From NCBI GenBank assembly GCA_963667515.2, contig CAXXXY010000007.1:256639-320638 (forward strand): a DNA stretch of 64,000 nucleotides, in the 5' to 3' direction. The notes under the pieces are model-generated. The model ran no database searches, had not been told where the DNA came from, and was given only the letters and a program-made list of their open reading frames with translations. This stretch comes from VYDC01 sp963667515. GTDB lineage: Bacteria > Chloroflexota > Dehalococcoidia > UBA2979. This document shows positions 61,808-64,000 of this stretch, one piece after another. The translations under genes were made by a program, and so were the position numbers. Position 1 is the stretch's first letter; each line of letters opens with the position of its first letter.

Positions 61808-62394
61808 CTGCGATCCCCGGTCGGAGTGCACCACGGTCTCGCCCCGGGTCGGCTGTCGCCGCCAGCGGGCCATCTCCAGAGCGTCGACCACAAGCTCGGT
61901 GCGCAGGTGGTCAGCAATGGACCAGCCCACGATCCGCCGTGAGTAGACGTCCAGCACGGCGGCGCAATAGACCTCCCCCTCCCGCGTGGGGTGCTCGGTG
62001 ATGTCGGTCAGCCAGAGCCGGTCCAGCGCGTCGGCCACGAAGCGCCGGCGCACCAGGTCGTCGTGGACGGCAGGCGCCGGGCGAGCGTGTCTCCCGCGCC
62101 GCCGGTAGATTCCATGCAGTCCTGCGCTCCGCATTAGCCGTGCCACCCGCTTGCGACCGCAACGGACGCCCCGCCCGAGCCGCAGTTCGGCGTGCACCCG
62201 CGGCGCTCCGTAGCTGCCTCGCGACATGGCGTGGAGCTCCACGATCTGCTCGCTCAGCGCCTGGTCGGCGACGGCGCGGGCCGAGGGCGCCCGCTCTCGC
62301 CACTCGTAGTAGCCCGCTGTCGAGACCGCGAGTACCCGGCAGGCCACCGCCGCGACGACCCCGTCGGCGGCAAGCTCACGGACCAGCCGGTATC

Positions 62395-62682
62395 TCATTT
62401 TGGGAGCACGTTCTCGCGCGCGAAGAGGGCGGCGGCGCGCTTCAGAATCTCGTTCTCCATCTCCAGGGTGCGGTTGGCCCGGCGCAGCCGCACCAGCTCC
62501 GCCCGCTCGTCGCTCGTCAGGCCCTCTCTGTGGCCCTCGTCGACATCGGCCTGCCGCAGCCAGCGGTGCAGGCACCACCCGGCGATCCCCAGGTCCGCAG
62601 CGATCCGCGCGATCGGCTTCTCCCGCAGCCGGGCCAGTTCGACAGCACGACGGCGAAACTCGGGTGGGTAGGCTCGGGGCAT
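62395..62682 (-). CDS. IS3-family transposase OrfA (copy B)
   Basis: This 95-residue HTH protein differs from copy A at two visible positions (KPIARIAADLGIAGWCLHRW against KPIVRIAADLGIAGSCLHRW). The start with GGGAGGAG upstream and the ATGA overlap with OrfB are the same. Confidence 0.87.
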   Translation of the reverse strand: MPRAYPPEFRRRAVELARLREKPIARIAADLGIAGWCLHRWLRQADVDEGHREGLTSDERAELVRLRRANRTLEMENEILKRAAALFARENVLPK

Positions 62683-62834
62683 CCAGGACTCCTCCCTGGG
62701 CAACATCGTCGCCTCAGGCTAGGTGTCCGGGAAAGCGGGTCAGGCTCCCCCCTCGTGAAGACCCCACAACCGGGGGGTGAGGAGGTGACCGTCCGTCCCT
62801 CCGCCCGCTGCGCCACGCGCGCATAGAGACCAGG

Positions 62835-63074
62835 GTGGTCTTGTGGGGGACCTACTGTCTCGTCCGCTGCGTCGAGCCGAACCTTAAGTGTGAATACGCG
62901 AACTGCCACGACTGCCACGAGCGCCGGCTCGAGATCGCGTCGCTGCTTCGAGACGAGGTCCCCACTAGCGACCACGTTGGACAGTGGGGCGGCACTGAGG
63001 GTGTGGTCGTGATGCCGGGCGCCGAGCCTGCTGATGTACCGCTCCTGGTTTCTTGGACACATCGCTGGCGGTAA
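62835..63074 (+). CDS. Cysteine-rich hypothetical ORF (weak)
   Basis: A frame of up to 79 residues starts from a GTG and contains six cysteines near the start (TYCLVRCVEPNLKCEYANCH, then DCHERR), a pattern that could bind zinc. The start is doubtful and the frame runs into the end of the next IS. It lies between IS3 copy B and the IS3-type element at the window edge; no family is recognised. The rest of 62749-62834 shows nothing. Confidence 0.25.
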   Translation: MVLWGTYCLVRCVEPNLKCEYANCHDCHERRLEIASLLRDEVPTSDHVGQWGGTEGVVVMPGAEPADVPLLVSWTHRWR

Positions 63075-64000
63075 TCATGCGGCCGCCCCGGTGCGCGGCG
63101 AGAGCGCCTCGCGGACGGCGGCTGGGGTGCGGTGGCCGTGCCGTTCGACGAGCCAGTGCTGGTTGTAGCGCTGCTTGAAGGCGAGCAGCGCCTGGCGTAG
63201 CTCCTCCACCGTCTCGAAGTGCTCCACCCACAGCAGCTGCTCCTTCAGCGTGCGGATGAAGCGTTCCGCGCAGCCGTTGCCCTCGGGCGCGGCTACGAAG
63301 GACGGGCTGGAGCGGATGCCGAGGAAGCGCAGCTCCTCCTGAAAGTGGTCGCTCAGGTACTGGCTGCCGTGGTCGTGGCGGAGAGCGAGTCCCCGCGCGA
63401 GGTCCGCCTCGTAGCCGTCGAAGTGCTCCCGGAGCCCCTGCCGCAGCGGCTCCAGCGCCTCGAAGCGCGTGCCCGGTCGCGCCGCGTGGATGCCGATGCA
63501 CTCCTGCGTGCAGTGATCGACGGCGATGAAGACGGTGGCGTTCCCCTCGCGGGTGGTGAGGCAGGAGGTCGCGTCGGTCCCCCACATCTCGTCAGGCCGC
63601 TCGGTGGTGATCGTCCCGTCGTGCACCCGCGGTCCGCGCCGACGCCCGACGCGGGTCGGGGCGAGCAGTCCCGCCTCCCGCATCAGCCGCAGCACCCGGC
63701 CCTTCGAGGTGCGCACACCGGCCAGCCGCAGCCGCGCCCACACCTTGCGGTAGCCCTCGCCCGTGAACGGGGAGGCGGCGAGCACAGCTCGGACCTGCTC
63801 CGTGAGAGCCTCGTCCGTCCACGCCTGCCTCGGCCCGCGCTTCGCTGCTGGCCGCAGAGGCCGTCGCGCCCGTGCCCGCCGCTCGTAGACGGTCGAGCGC
63901 GGGACCTCCCACAGCTGGCAGATGCGCGTCGTGCCGTACGGCCGTCCCGTGGAGGGCGAGGTGGTTCGACTCATCACCTCGACCTCCGGCGTGCCAAAGG
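63048..64000 (-). mobile_element. Second IS3-type element (IS150-like), truncated by window edge
   Basis: The 3' end appears to be near 63048-63060, where the minus strand reads TGTGTCCAAGAAACCAGG, a typical IS3-family tip. It holds a complete OrfB-like transposase; OrfA and the other end would lie beyond 64000. It is unrelated in sequence to the IS3 copies at 14986 and 60029. Confidence 0.65.
63075..63977 (-). CDS. IS3-family transposase OrfB (IS150-like)
   Basis: This 300-residue integrase-core protein has an HTH_21 region (GEGYRKVWARLRLAGVRTSK; RVLRLMREAGLL), the first Asp in EMWGTDATSCLT, the second in LRHDHGSQYLSD and the Glu in NGCAERFIRTLKEQLLW. The frame is intact. The start is uncertain because the N-terminus (TRICQLWEVPRSTVYERRAR) may be reached by frameshifting from an OrfA outside the window. 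Confidence 0.85.
   Translation of the reverse strand: MMSRTTSPSTGRPYGTTRICQLWEVPRSTVYERRARARRPLRPAAKRGPRQAWTDEALTEQVRAVLAASPFTGEGYRKVWARLRLAGVRTSKGRVLRLMREAGLLAPTRVGRRRGPRVHDGTITTERPDEMWGTDATSCLTTREGNATVFIAVDHCTQECIGIHAARPGTRFEALEPLRQGLREHFDGYEADLARGLALRHDHGSQYLSDHFQEELRFLGIRSSPSFVAAPEGNGCAERFIRTLKEQLLWVEHFETVEELRQALLAFKQRYNQHWLVERHGHRTPAAVREALSPRTGAAA

Larger units (their letters stand above)
60069..62398 (-). pseudogene. IS3-family transposase OrfB (copy B), split by IS30
   Basis: The 5' part (62398 down to about 61811) ends at VVHSDRGSQ and the 3' part (60353 down to 60069) begins YTSWAFGHRLR, as in copy A. A few substitutions separate the two copies (RSAGLHG for RSVGLHG; EGEVY for EGKVY). 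It is inactive as it stands. Confidence 0.88.
60029..62748 (-). mobile_element. IS3-family element, copy B, carrying the same internal IS30
   Basis: Terminal repeats GGAGCCTGACCCGGTTCTCC at the left and, on the other strand, GGAGCCTGACCCGCTTTCCC at the right are the same as in copy A, in opposite orientation. The length is exactly 28 bp less than copy A, explained by the duplication in the other IS30. The IS30 sits at the same position in orfB. The flanks are GGG on the left and CCC on the right, so no direct 3-bp duplication is seen. Confidence 0.92.

Noticed and set aside
62749..62860. CCCCACAA...TTGTGGGG inverted pair right of IS3 copy B
   Set aside because: Only eight bases pair over a long loop in GC-rich DNA; no further support for a functional structure.

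Overview
The window is very GC-rich bacterial DNA with a mixture of housekeeping, stress/redox and catabolic genes, many GTG starts, strong GGAGG-type ribosome sites and standard stop codons (TAA, TAG and TGA all end genes). The gene set includes class II CaiB CoA-transferase, SDR, enoyl-CoA hydratase, Gfo/Idh oxidoreductase, several alpha/beta hydrolases, HerA-NurA-SbcCD, and two thioredoxin-fold genes with an in-frame UGA. It best fits a GC-rich Chloroflexota (Dehalococcoidia/SAR202-like) or deep actinobacterial lineage. This placement is an inference from gene content, not a phylogeny.

Layout. 1-6.8 kb: the tail of an IS481-family element, a broken K+ channel gene, a MoxR ATPase/VWA operon, an XRE regulator with its promoter, and a secreted 3D-domain protein. 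7-9.3 kb: a HemL-like aminotransferase divergent from a pterin dehydratase/GNAT pair. 9.3-14.1 kb: an IS481 copy, then a minus-strand catabolic group (hydrolase, TPR, SDR, enoyl-CoA hydratase) and a holin-like membrane protein. 14.1-17.9 kb: a Russian-doll insertion, IS481[IS3[IS30]]. 17.9-25.2 kb: a minus-strand end-resection operon, NurA-HerA-SbcD-SbcC. 25.4-34.6 kb: UbiE, a truncated globin, a selenocysteine redoxin/DsbD-like fusion, PurU, a DEAD-box helicase and two thioredoxin-like lipoproteins (one disrupted). 34.6-36 kb: a decayed serine recombinase facing an HTH regulator. 36-37 kb: an intact IS481 copy. 37-45.5 kb: a SRAP protein, broken membrane and hydrolase genes, a SnoaL-like protein, a substrate-binding protein/histidine kinase/response regulator cassette and a DUF4242 protein. 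45.7-52.9 kb: a tandem CaiB fusion, Gfo/Idh oxidoreductase, D-2-hydroxyacid dehydrogenase, a damaged deazaflavin-reductase-like gene, a selenocysteine FrnE/DsbA and a hydrolase. 52.9-58.9 kb: an IS481 copy, hydrolase, MBL-fold hydrolase, DUF2269, PAP2, DinB and cupin genes. 58.9-64 kb: tRNA-Lys, tRNA-Arg, then an accessory patch of small ORFs, a second IS3[IS30] copy and an IS3-type transposase at the window edge.

Themes. (1) Two UGA-selenocysteine candidates, each with a hairpin just downstream of the UGA, imply a Sec-decoding strain. (2) Three intergenic elements have inverted arms of about 35-45 bp that begin with a compensating palindrome (GCAACGTTCCGTTGC / GCAGCGTTCCGCTGC). They resemble REPINs or MITEs and even encode the C-termini of two genes. 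(3) Five IS481-family copies sit at CTAG, and three abut TAG stop codons so exactly that flanking genes stay intact. (4) An unusual load of broken genes is present, and some lesions are clear short tandem duplications or a palindromic footprint rather than homopolymer errors.
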